41,854 nt of DNA, from the NCBI GenBank assembly GCA_021798635.1, contig JAJZGH010000005.1:1-41854 (forward strand), in the 5' to 3' direction. Of this stretch, positions 8,760 through 15,119 are shown piece after piece; the stretch's first letter is position 1; the number at the start of each line of letters is the position of its first letter. The notes beneath the pieces are model-generated. The model saw nothing but the letters and a program-made list of their open reading frames with translations, made no database searches and was not told the origin of the DNA. Made by a program: the position numbers and the translations under genes. The DNA comes from Planctomycetota bacterium. Lineage in GTDB: Bacteria; Planctomycetota; Phycisphaerae; WQYP01.

Positions 8760-8777
8760 CTCATAATATATTATGAG
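8760..8777. terminator. Perfect 18-bp palindrome between convergent genes
   Basis: CTCATAATATATTATGAG is a perfect inverted repeat lying 20 bases after the efflux pump stop and about 90 bases from the end of the convergent porin gene. It may end transcription from either side, though the stem is AT-rich and no long T-run follows, so an operator is an alternative. Confidence 0.35.
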
Positions 8778-8868
8778 GTATCATAAAAGTAAGACGATAA
8801 CTCTTCATATTTGATGTGTAATTCCCGTGGCATGCTGGCTCATAACGGCAATGATCACGTCAAAAATT

Positions 8869-10395
8869 TTAGAACGCCAAACCCACCTGTACCGTCGCCA
8901 CCAGTGCATTTTGGTAAGTGCCGCCGGGATGAATAATGTATTGCAAATCCGGCTGAATGCTTAGCCAGGGCGTAATCTGGGCGGTATAAAAACCTTCGAT
9001 CCCCAGTTCATAACTGTAGGGCGTCTGGGCGTACGGGCTAAGATGCGCCCAAGTGGCGGAAATGCCGGTGTTGTCATCGGCCCGACCGGGGATAGGGCCG
9101 GCCCAGCGCAGGCCGCCGCTGACATTCTGATCAATTTCCGTCAGTTGGTCATTGGCCCAAGCGTATTGCAAAAATGCTCCGATACGCGATGCGGTGTGAC
9201 CTTTGGGATGGCTGAATTTCCAGAGTGTCTGATCCACATAGCCATAGAATCCCTGTGCCCCCTGCACACTTGATCCGGAATAACGTTGGAAGGAACCGCT
9301 ATGATACCATTGCCCCAGCGTGAGCGTTCCACTGAGTTTATGCGGGGCAATTCGCCAGTTCAAACTTTCTTCGACCAGAGCGAAAAGGCCGAAAGGATTC
9401 TCCAGTGCGTTGGGGTTTGTGGAAGCGACATCGGGCAATGTATTTTCGGTATTGCCGTCAAACAGACCGCCATGCAGGGTAACTTCCGGTATCGGATGCC
9501 ATAATACCTCCCCGCCCCATGCGGAAAACGGATAACTTGGAAATACAAAAATGGACGGTGAAAAGCCAAAACTTCCGTTCAGGAAAACCTGGGCGTCACG
9601 AATGTGGTCGAAGTCATACGTGGTATCAATTCTTCCAAGCTTAAACCAAAGGGCTTTATCCAACAAATTCTGACGATACCAGATCTGATCCAGCCGCGTG
9701 GCGGGGTTCTGGTCAATGGCACTGATGGCTTGCAACTCGCCCACCAGATCATTGGCCGGGTTCTGCCCGCCGTGGGCCATGAAATCAACAAACCCCGTTC
9801 CCCCTTTCCATCCAAAGAGCCTCTTGGTGTCCATGGTCAGTGATACATCCAGGCGGTAGCGCCAGTCAATGCGATTGGTACGGATGCCGCCGGAGAAATT
9901 TTCACTTGCAGCCTGCAGCAACGTGATCAAAGGCGTGATGCCGTGGGCACCGAGATTACTACGTAAGCCCCACCAGCTGCCCGTAAGCGTATCACGCGTC
10001 AACAGATTTTGCGCAAACTGAGCAAAAGAACCGGGAGCAGGGCGGGCTGCCGGAACCGAGGTCATCGGCGCGGCCATCGGCGCGGGACTTTGCGCGCTGC
10101 CCGCTGAAAGCAGTTCGATGCTGGAAGGCTGTGACGTGACCGCATCAGCAGAATTGGCGGCGGGCCGGTTCACTGATGACGGAGCAAGCGGAGCGCTTTG
10201 CGCAGCGCCGCAAGCTCCGACGGCTGCGAGGGCAGCGGCGATCACCAGAGCTTCAGCAAAATACGGCATACCCGAGGCATCATCATTTAAGCACAGGAAT
10301 TTGAATAACACCCTAATCTCCTGGGGAGCCGCAAACTCACTTACGGACTTTTTAAGCCATCTGGCGATTCTGCCCGACCGTGAAGGGCCGGGCAC
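8869..10395 (-). CDS. OprB-family carbohydrate-selective porin
   Basis: Up to 508 residues. An internal start at 10269 gives a product beginning MPYFAEALVIAAALAAVGACGAAQS, a plausible signal peptide; the 42 residues upstream are Arg/Lys-rich and may not be translated. After an Ala/Pro/Ser-rich linker the porin domain begins at LLTRDTLTGSWWGLRSNLGAHGI, typical of OprB/carbohydrate porins. Alternating beta-strand sequence with aromatic girdles follows (FVDFMAHGGQN; LWFKLGRIDTTYDF; FVFPSYPFSAWGGEVLWHP; ISATWAHLSPYA) and ends in a final strand with terminal Phe (VATVQVGLAF). It forms a passive outer-membrane channel for sugars or similar small solutes. It is a single gene convergent with the efflux operon. 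Confidence 0.85.
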   Translation of the reverse strand: MPGPSRSGRIARWLKKSVSEFAAPQEIRVLFKFLCLNDDASGMPYFAEALVIAAALAAVGACGAAQSAPLAPSSVNRPAANSADAVTSQPSSIELLSAGSAQSPAPMAAPMTSVPAARPAPGSFAQFAQNLLTRDTLTGSWWGLRSNLGAHGITPLITLLQAASENFSGGIRTNRIDWRYRLDVSLTMDTKRLFGWKGGTGFVDFMAHGGQNPANDLVGELQAISAIDQNPATRLDQIWYRQNLLDKALWFKLGRIDTTYDFDHIRDAQVFLNGSFGFSPSIFVFPSYPFSAWGGEVLWHPIPEVTLHGGLFDGNTENTLPDVASTNPNALENPFGLFALVEESLNWRIAPHKLSGTLTLGQWYHSGSFQRYSGSSVQGAQGFYGYVDQTLWKFSHPKGHTASRIGAFLQYAWANDQLTEIDQNVSGGLRWAGPIPGRADDNTGISATWAHLSPYAQTPYSYELGIEGFYTAQITPWLSIQPDLQYIIHPGGTYQNALVATVQVGLAF

Positions 10396-10420
10396 GAATC
10401 AGCTTTGGAAGTTTATCCAA

Positions 10421-10452
10421 GGCCTGTCCAAGTAATCGCCGCTTTGCGAAGG
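10421..10452 (+). repeat. Dispersed repeat copy 1 (half-palindrome)
   Basis: GCCTGTCCAAGTAAT followed by CGCC...TTTGCGA matches the left arm and loop of the palindrome at 15069-15119 with one mismatch in the 15-base core. It lies just upstream of the longest porin start. The second arm is missing. See copies at 13491-13521 and 15069-15119. Confidence 0.6.
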
Positions 10453-10475
10453 CCATGACTCCAACAATCTCCAAG

Positions 10476-10500
10476 TTATACAAAGTATAACGATATTATA
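10476..10500 (-). promoter_or_regulatory. Inverted repeat upstream of the porin gene, candidate operator
   Basis: TTATACAAAGTATAA at 10476-10490 is a perfect 6-bp inverted repeat around AAA, and a further TTATAC begins at 10496. It lies 80-110 bases upstream of the longest porin start, on an AT-rich background, where a promoter or repressor site would be expected. No regulator can be named. Confidence 0.35.
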
Positions 10501-10796
10501 CCAGCGGAATATACCTTACCGCAGCTTACATCGCATTATTGCGACTTCGGACTTAGGAATCAATGCGCCATGTTCCGGTCATGTTGCCGCATATAATTTA
10601 AGGATGCCGGACCAAATGAACCGGCCGCGACGCGCAGATACAGGAATAGAAAATAGGACTCTGTCAAAGCCGCAGCCCTACAGGTTCTTATGGGCTGACA
10701 GCCGCGTGCGTGTTATTTTCGGAAACGATGAGTATGGGGTAGAGGTTTTTGGGTGCCCCGGGCAAAATAAATTAGCGAAACGTAAAAAATGGGTGC
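10501..10796. other. Intergenic region without a supported gene
   Basis: Between the porin promoter region and the YwgA-like gene. A short open frame at 10604-10858 exists but has no recognisable content and overlaps the YwgA-like gene, so I do not call it. A promoter for the YwgA-like gene should lie here, but I cannot place it. Confidence 0.5.
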
Positions 10797-11333
10797 ATGA
10801 ATATGGAAGCTTATTATCTGGCCAAACTGATTCAATGGGCTCCCGGGAGCGAACTTAGATCCCGGAAGCGTATGCAGAAAGTAGTTTATCTGCTGCAGAC
10901 GGCAGGGTGCAAATCCTTGGATGCGGAATTTACGCTGCACCATTACGGTCCATATTCGCAGGATGTTGCGGCCCTGACCGATCAAATGGTTGCCGGGGGA
11001 TTACTTATAGAGAAAGCAGAGCCAAATCAGCAGATGGGATTTTCTTATTCTTACCAATTAAGCGAGGAGGCCGCAAAGTCCTTAGCTGAATTCGAGGCAG
11101 AAGAATATGGCCGCAGGGCGGTTGCGGAAATTTGTCCTTTCAAATCCCAAGCCAGCGAACTGCTCAGCAAGGATGTAAGGGAACTGGAGTACGCAGCAAC
11201 GGCAGCATATTTTTATCTGCAGACCAAAAATTGGGACGAGGCCAAAAGCAAAACTTGCGAATTTAAGGGGATCCCGCCAGACGGAACTGATGTCCGGGCG
11301 GCCGCCAAATTAGCCCTGCGATTCGTGGCTTGA
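10797..11333 (+). CDS. YwgA-like protein (Panacea/SocA-related fold)
   Basis: A 178-residue protein resembling Bacillus YwgA and, more distantly, Panacea/SocA (DUF4065) proteins. The diagnostic pattern is an early LRSRKRMQKVVYLLQ helix, then FTLHHYGPYSQDVAALTDQMVAGGLL, in which the HYGPYS element and following helix resemble the 'YGPv' core of that superfamily. Panacea domains are known as antitoxin/chaperone-like modules. YwgA itself has no firmly known function but in Bacillus lies next to ywfO, which encodes an HD-domain phosphohydrolase. Here too the next gene starts like an HD hydrolase but is broken. The start is the first of two nearby ATGs (10797/10803); no strong Shine-Dalgarno separates them. 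Confidence 0.6.
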   Translation: MNMEAYYLAKLIQWAPGSELRSRKRMQKVVYLLQTAGCKSLDAEFTLHHYGPYSQDVAALTDQMVAGGLLIEKAEPNQQMGFSYSYQLSEEAAKSLAEFEAEEYGRRAVAEICPFKSQASELLSKDVRELEYAATAAYFYLQTKNWDEAKSKTCEFKGIPPDGTDVRAAAKLALRFVA

Positions 11334-11358
11334 CTGAATTAGCTGAGAAGAAATAGTT

Positions 11359-11706
11359 ATGGCCGCAACGCCCGCGAAAATCTTCCGTGATCCGTTGTAC
11401 AATTATGTCAGCATTGACCGGGACCGCTACACGAGTATGGAAACCCATTGCCTTAAGGATCAGGTAAAAGCAAAGTATCACCAGCCTTACTTCCCGGAAA
11501 AGGAAAATGACCAGCAAAGCGCGCGCAATGCAATTCGCATACAGACGGATCAAGATGGAAAACCGAAGGAAATTTCGACGATTATGGAACGTCTTCGCCC
11601 TGTTACCACGCGAGGTTCTGCAGATCAGGTGCGATATTATGTACCGATGGATGCTCGGGACTCGGCGCGAACGCTGAAAGCTCAGTGGAGCCCACAGCGC
11701 CCTTAG
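11359..11706 (+). pseudogene. Truncated HD-domain phosphohydrolase N-terminus plus unrelated tail
   Basis: The frame starts MAATPAKIFRDPLYNYVSIDRD, which matches the very start of YwfO/SAMHD1-like HD phosphohydrolases (K-I-F-R-D-P-h-Y-x-Y-h). After about 25 residues the similarity ends: there is no LIDT..FQRLRRI segment, no HD motif and only 115 residues against about 430 for the family. The tail (for example IRIQTDQDGKPKEISTIMERLRPVTTRGSADQVRYY) belongs to nothing I recognise and may come from another gene. It sits 25 bases after the YwgA-like gene, as expected for the partner. Most likely a deletion remnant; a short functional protein cannot be ruled out. Confidence 0.5.
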
Positions 11707-11732
11707 CTGCGCGTATAGATTGCAGGTGGTGT

Positions 11733-11900
11733 ATGTCTGTCCAAATACGAGATCCTCTACTTCGGCAAATAACCACGGCCCTCGACCAGCCGCTTGATGG
11801 CAACCAATTTGAAGCGGCCATGTGCTCGTTACTGGTCGATTTATATCCTATGTCGGTTCCAGTAGCCGGTGGAAACGACGCAGGGATGGAGGAGCACCGG
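11733..11900 (+). pseudogene. 5' fragment of a restriction-endonuclease-like gene
   Basis: From ATG 11733 (AGGTGG just upstream) the frame reads MSVQIRDPLLRQITTALDQ, then FEAAMCSLLVDLYPM and VPVAGGNDAGM. This resembles the N-terminus of PD-(D/E)XK/Mrr-like proteins often fused to STAND ATPases, where 'FE..a..lL....p....v.GG.D.G.D' carries the first catalytic residues. The similarity stops at about 11890, just before the 3' end of the photolyase gene on the other strand; the open frame runs on to 12077 only through antisense of that gene. So it is a truncated remnant, with the break at the photolyase boundary. Family assignment is from pattern memory and is tentative. Confidence 0.4.
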
Positions 11901-11921
11901 CGGATTTCCCAAATGTCGGCG

Positions 11922-13337
11922 TCACGTCCGAAACTTGGCGATGGCGTGGATGCGGGCGGTCGCATGATCCACGATGGGGGCGGGATAATCCTCCCCGACG
12001 ATGCAACCGCACTGCCCTTGCAACAGCGGCGGCATTTCCCAGGGGGTATGAATAAAATCCTTCGGCACCTTGGCTAATTCGGGAATAAAACGCTTTACAA
12101 ATGTGCCTGCAGGGTCAAATCTTTGGGCTTGGAGAATCGGATTCATCACGCGAAAATACGGTGCCGCATCGGTGCCCGTGCCCGCACTCCATTGCCAACC
12201 GCCAACATTGCTGGCCTGATCATAATCCATCAGCCATTGCATAAAGTGTCGCTCTCCGATGCGCCAATGCGTGTCCAAATCTTTGGTGAGAAACATGGCG
12301 GTGATCATCCGCAGGCGATTATGCATCCAGCCGGTCTGCTGAATCTGCCTCATGGCGGCATCCACAATCGGATATCCGGTGCGGGCCTTGCACCACGCGG
12401 CAATCAGTTCCGGCCTACTCTCCCATGTCAGATGCTCATATTTTTTCTGAAATGCGCTATGACATGTGTGCGGATAATGAAAGAGAACCATGCGATAAAA
12501 CTCGCGCCAGATCAATTCAGAAAGCCACGTCGCCGCCCCGCCGCTACCGGTCAGGCCACCCTGATTCACCGCCGCGGCAACGCATTGCCGGATGGATACC
12601 GTCCCGGCCGCAAGATGAGCTGAAAGTTGCGATACGCCGGGCCTTGCGGGAATATCTCGCTCTTTGTGATAAAGCCCCATCTTGGTTTCCATAAATGTTT
12701 GCAACAACGCAGCACCCGCGCATTCGCCCGGGGCGATTGGTAATGTCACCGCGGGATAACCCAAAGATTCGGGGTCGGGTATCGAATCGGAAGCAAGGGA
12801 CATAACGCCCGATTTAACGGGCAACTCGGCCGTTTGCAAAGCCGACTGCCCCAGTTTTGCCAACCACGCCCGTTTGTAAGGTGAAAAAATGGTATACGGA
12901 TTATCGCTACCGGTGAGAACCTCAAATGTCTCAAAAATCACCGCATCTTTGAAGCTCTTAACGTCAATCCCCATCTTTTCCGCCTCACGCACCAGACGTT
13001 GATCCTGTGCAATTTGCGCAGGTTCATATTCTTTATTAAGCGTGATCGTTCGAACATTTAAGCTCTTCGCCAGCGCCAGGATCGCCTGAACGGGATTTCC
13101 AGTGGTAAGGATTTTCAGCGGAATATTTAATTCAGCCAGCGCCGCGGAAAGTTCCCGAAGCGATTGAAGCCAAAATGCCGCCTGATACGCGCCGGTCTTC
13201 CCCGTTGATGCGGTAAACCATCGCGTATCAACACAAAATACCGCGACAACCGAATCTCCCAATCGGCACGCCGCCGCAAGTGCGGTGTTGTCCCGCACAC
13301 GAAAATCCCGCCTGAACCAATGCACAACCGTTCTCAA
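11922..13337 (-). CDS. phrB: Deoxyribodipyrimidine photolyase (class I)
   Basis: About 471 residues (TTG 13337; a GTG at 13355 is an alternative). The TTG is preceded by GGAG at good spacing and gives the family-like start LRTVVHWFRRDFRVRDNTALAAA. The N-terminal Rossmann-like domain binds the antenna chromophore. The C-terminal FAD domain has WLSELIWREFYRMVLFHYP, then GYPIVDAAMRQIQQTGWMHNRLRMI, and WLMDYDQASNVGGWQWSAGTGTDAAPYFRVMNP, the most conserved photolyase signature. It repairs UV cyclobutane dimers using blue light. It follows queG on the same strand, separated by a 25-bp hairpin. Full length for class I enzymes. The related cryptochrome subfamily is less likely given the intact repair-type residues. 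Confidence 0.92.
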   Translation of the reverse strand: MRTVVHWFRRDFRVRDNTALAAACRLGDSVVAVFCVDTRWFTASTGKTGAYQAAFWLQSLRELSAALAELNIPLKILTTGNPVQAILALAKSLNVRTITLNKEYEPAQIAQDQRLVREAEKMGIDVKSFKDAVIFETFEVLTGSDNPYTIFSPYKRAWLAKLGQSALQTAELPVKSGVMSLASDSIPDPESLGYPAVTLPIAPGECAGAALLQTFMETKMGLYHKERDIPARPGVSQLSAHLAAGTVSIRQCVAAAVNQGGLTGSGGAATWLSELIWREFYRMVLFHYPHTCHSAFQKKYEHLTWESRPELIAAWCKARTGYPIVDAAMRQIQQTGWMHNRLRMITAMFLTKDLDTHWRIGERHFMQWLMDYDQASNVGGWQWSAGTGTDAAPYFRVMNPILQAQRFDPAGTFVKRFIPELAKVPKDFIHTPWEMPPLLQGQCGCIVGEDYPAPIVDHATARIHAIAKFRT

Positions 13338-13404
13338 GCAAGTTACTCCATCCACGGCCCAACCATAACGCGACTGCGATTATACGCGGCCTTGCGCCCC
13401 GCGA

Positions 13405-13470
13405 GCACCGGATGATATTCCGGTGGTTGATCCAATGTCGCCAACCACCACTGGAATATCATCACGGTGC
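13405..13470 (-). terminator. Long imperfect hairpin after queG
   Basis: The arms 13405-13429 and 13442-13470 pair over about 25 bp: GCACCG with CGGTGC, GATGATATTCC with GGAATATCATC and GGTGGTTG with CAACCACC, with one single-base and one three-base bulge and a 12-base loop. The queG stop codon lies in the 3' arm as written on the plus strand. No U-run follows in the minus-strand transcript, so this may be a Rho-aided terminator, an RNA-stability element or an attenuator between queG and the photolyase gene. Confidence 0.6.
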
Positions 13471-14655
13471 CCCACAGCGCGACGCTCCCGTCGCAACCCC
13501 ACCATTACTCGGACCGGCTCCCAGCAGAATGGCGGCGTTGCGTTGCCACATGTTGAATTTCGCCCGGCGGAACGCGCGGCCCCGTGTCGCCTGATCCCAA
13601 TCATGCTCGGTCCAGTGCAAAACCGTCTGGGGCGAAACCGTTCCGGAAAACCCGCGCGGCTGAAAATCAGGATGACTGGCACCCAAGGGCCGGCGATTAA
13701 ACGGACAAACGCTCTGGCAGATATCGCAGCCAATCATATAACCCGCGTCGCGCATAGGGGCGTGAAATTCCTCAGGAATATCCCCACGAGTTTCCAAGGT
13801 GAGATAGCTGATACATTTATTAGCGTCCATGCGATACGGCGTAAGAGCCTGTGTGGGACATGCGGTAAGGCAGCGGGTGCAGGTGCCGCAGCGATCCGGA
13901 ACCGGCGGATCAGCCGGCAGCGGTACGGATAAATAAAGCTCCCCCAGCAGAAACCACGAGCCATGCCGCGGATGAATCATCATCGTGTTTTTCCCAATCC
14001 ACCCTAATCCGGCGCGGACGGCCAATTCCCGCTCCAGGCACGGCCCCGTATCCACGTATGCACGCGCAGTAATATCTCCATCCATCAACGTCCGAACGGC
14101 CCGTTCAAGTTTTTGCAGTAAGCCTGTAAAAATGCGGTGATAGTCCCGGCCTGCGGTATAAGACGCGATTCTTGCTTTCGGCTGCCGAACCGCCGGGACG
14201 CGGTTTCCAGAGGCATCCGTATGATCCACCATTACCCCCCGCGATAGGCCAGTTGCCGTACCATTGGCTGACACATCCGAGATCTGCGCCGGTACTTCGC
14301 CCGGGCTGTGATGATAGCTCATCGCCACACACACCGCACTGGCCGCCCAGGGAAGATGCGTGCGAATATCGATTTTAGCTTGCGCCATGCGGGACAGATA
14401 ATCCATTGTGCCATGGCGGCCAAGGGCAAAAAACTCGGCAATGTAATCGCTATGTGGTGAGGGCTGAATATCGGCGATTCCCACCAGATCAAACCCGATG
14501 TCGCGAGCAGTACGTTTTATCGCAATCACAAGTTCCTGCGATTCCGACACCGTAAGATGAGAACCTGCAACCGCGGATAAAGCTCCCTGGCTGGCTTCGT
14601 CAGACCCCGTGGCCGGTTCTTTATAATTTATTTTGGGCAATACAGTCATTGTCAC
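13462..14655 (-). CDS. queG: Epoxyqueuosine reductase QueG
   Basis: A 397-residue cobalamin-dependent iron-sulfur enzyme that makes the last step of queuosine in tRNA (epoxyqueuosine to queuosine). The N-terminal half has GFDLVGIADIQPSP and the GLGWIGKNTMMIHPRHGSW segment strongly conserved in QueG. Two 4Fe-4S clusters are carried by CGTCTRCLTACP and CDICQSVCPFN. The N-terminus is about 40 residues longer than usual, with a variable Ser/Thr/Ala-rich lead. The C-terminus is short: after RNAAILLG, where homologues continue into a HEAT-like tail, the coding sequence runs into the dispersed repeat at 13491-13521 and stops soon after. The catalytic part is intact, so activity is likely retained. 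It is upstream of the photolyase gene on the same strand. Confidence 0.92.
   Translation of the reverse strand: MTMTVLPKINYKEPATGSDEASQGALSAVAGSHLTVSESQELVIAIKRTARDIGFDLVGIADIQPSPHSDYIAEFFALGRHGTMDYLSRMAQAKIDIRTHLPWAASAVCVAMSYHHSPGEVPAQISDVSANGTATGLSRGVMVDHTDASGNRVPAVRQPKARIASYTAGRDYHRIFTGLLQKLERAVRTLMDGDITARAYVDTGPCLERELAVRAGLGWIGKNTMMIHPRHGSWFLLGELYLSVPLPADPPVPDRCGTCTRCLTACPTQALTPYRMDANKCISYLTLETRGDIPEEFHAPMRDAGYMIGCDICQSVCPFNRRPLGASHPDFQPRGFSGTVSPQTVLHWTEHDWDQATRGRAFRRAKFNMWQRNAAILLGAGPSNGGVATGASRCGAP
13491..13521 (-). repeat. Dispersed repeat copy 2, inside the 3' end of queG
   Basis: ATTACTCGGACCGGCTCC at 13504-13521, preceded by TCGCAACCCC, matches the arm-plus-loop of the 15069-15119 palindrome with about four differences over 31 bases. 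It encodes part of the last 20 residues of QueG and coincides with the point where the protein loses its normal C-terminal tail. Confidence 0.6.
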
Positions 14656-14669
14656 AAACTTCAGAGGCG

Positions 14670-14987
14670 CTAGCTGGCCTTAGGCGATTGACCTTCAGGC
14701 CCGGCGGCAGGCATTTTATCCTTGGGTACAAAATCAAGCAGATCATCGGGCGCTGGTTCACTGTCCGCCAAAGCCGCCTGAACTTCCGGATCCATGTCCA
14801 TGTGTTCCAGCGCCTGCTCATTGAGCCGGTCGATGGTGGGCGTGGGGATGTCTTTAATATTGGGATCCTGCGTAGTAGCAATCCAATATCGTAAGGCGAA
14901 CCAGACCACCACCAGAACCGCAACACCGCCGCCGACAATTCCCGCTGTCCAGGTCTGCGACACCGCCAAAAGTCCAAAACCAGCCAT
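14670..14987 (-). CDS. Small single-pass membrane protein, hypothetical
   Basis: A 105-residue protein from ATG 14987, chosen because GGGAG lies 8 bases upstream; the open frame extends 14 codons further. It has an N-terminal transmembrane helix (about residues 11-31, IVGGGVAVLVVVWFALRYWI) followed by an acidic, Pro-rich soluble tail (IPTPTIDRLNEQALEHMDMDPEVQAAL...PDDLLDFVPKD). No family recognised. It lies between the ABC exporter (upstream on the same strand) and queG, and may be cotranscribed with either. The acidic tail likely faces the cytoplasm or periplasm as a protein-interaction segment; no function is proposed. Confidence 0.6.
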   Translation of the reverse strand: MAGFGLLAVSQTWTAGIVGGGVAVLVVVWFALRYWIATTQDPNIKDIPTPTIDRLNEQALEHMDMDPEVQAALADSEPAPDDLLDFVPKDKMPAAGPEGQSPKAS

Positions 14988-15068
14988 CACGAATCTCCCG
15001 ATCGAACAACGAATGGATACTGCGTCCATCCCGGAACATTTTTCCTTGCCCCCAATTATAACATACCC

Positions 15069-15119
15069 AGGAGCCTGTCCGAGTAATGGCCGGGATTGCG
15101 ATTACTCGGACAGGCTCCT
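15069..15119. repeat. Perfect 19-bp inverted repeat (dispersed repeat copy 3)
   Basis: AGGAGCCTGTCCGAGTAAT at 15069-15087 is followed by a 13-base loop and its exact reverse complement at 15101-15119. The right arm overlaps the stop codon (TAG, 15118-15120) of the ABC exporter. There is no flanking T-run, so although it could stop transcription after the exporter gene, its recurrence at 10421 and 13491 marks it as a REP/MITE-like repeat rather than a plain terminator. Confidence 0.8.

Noticed and set aside
10604..10858. An 84-codon open frame upstream of the YwgA-like gene
   Set aside because: It overlaps the YwgA-like start, has no ribosome site and resembles no family.
11685..12077. The full 130-codon frame as a gene
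   Set aside because: Only the part from 11733 to about 11890 is protein-like. The rest is antisense to the conserved photolyase C-terminus.
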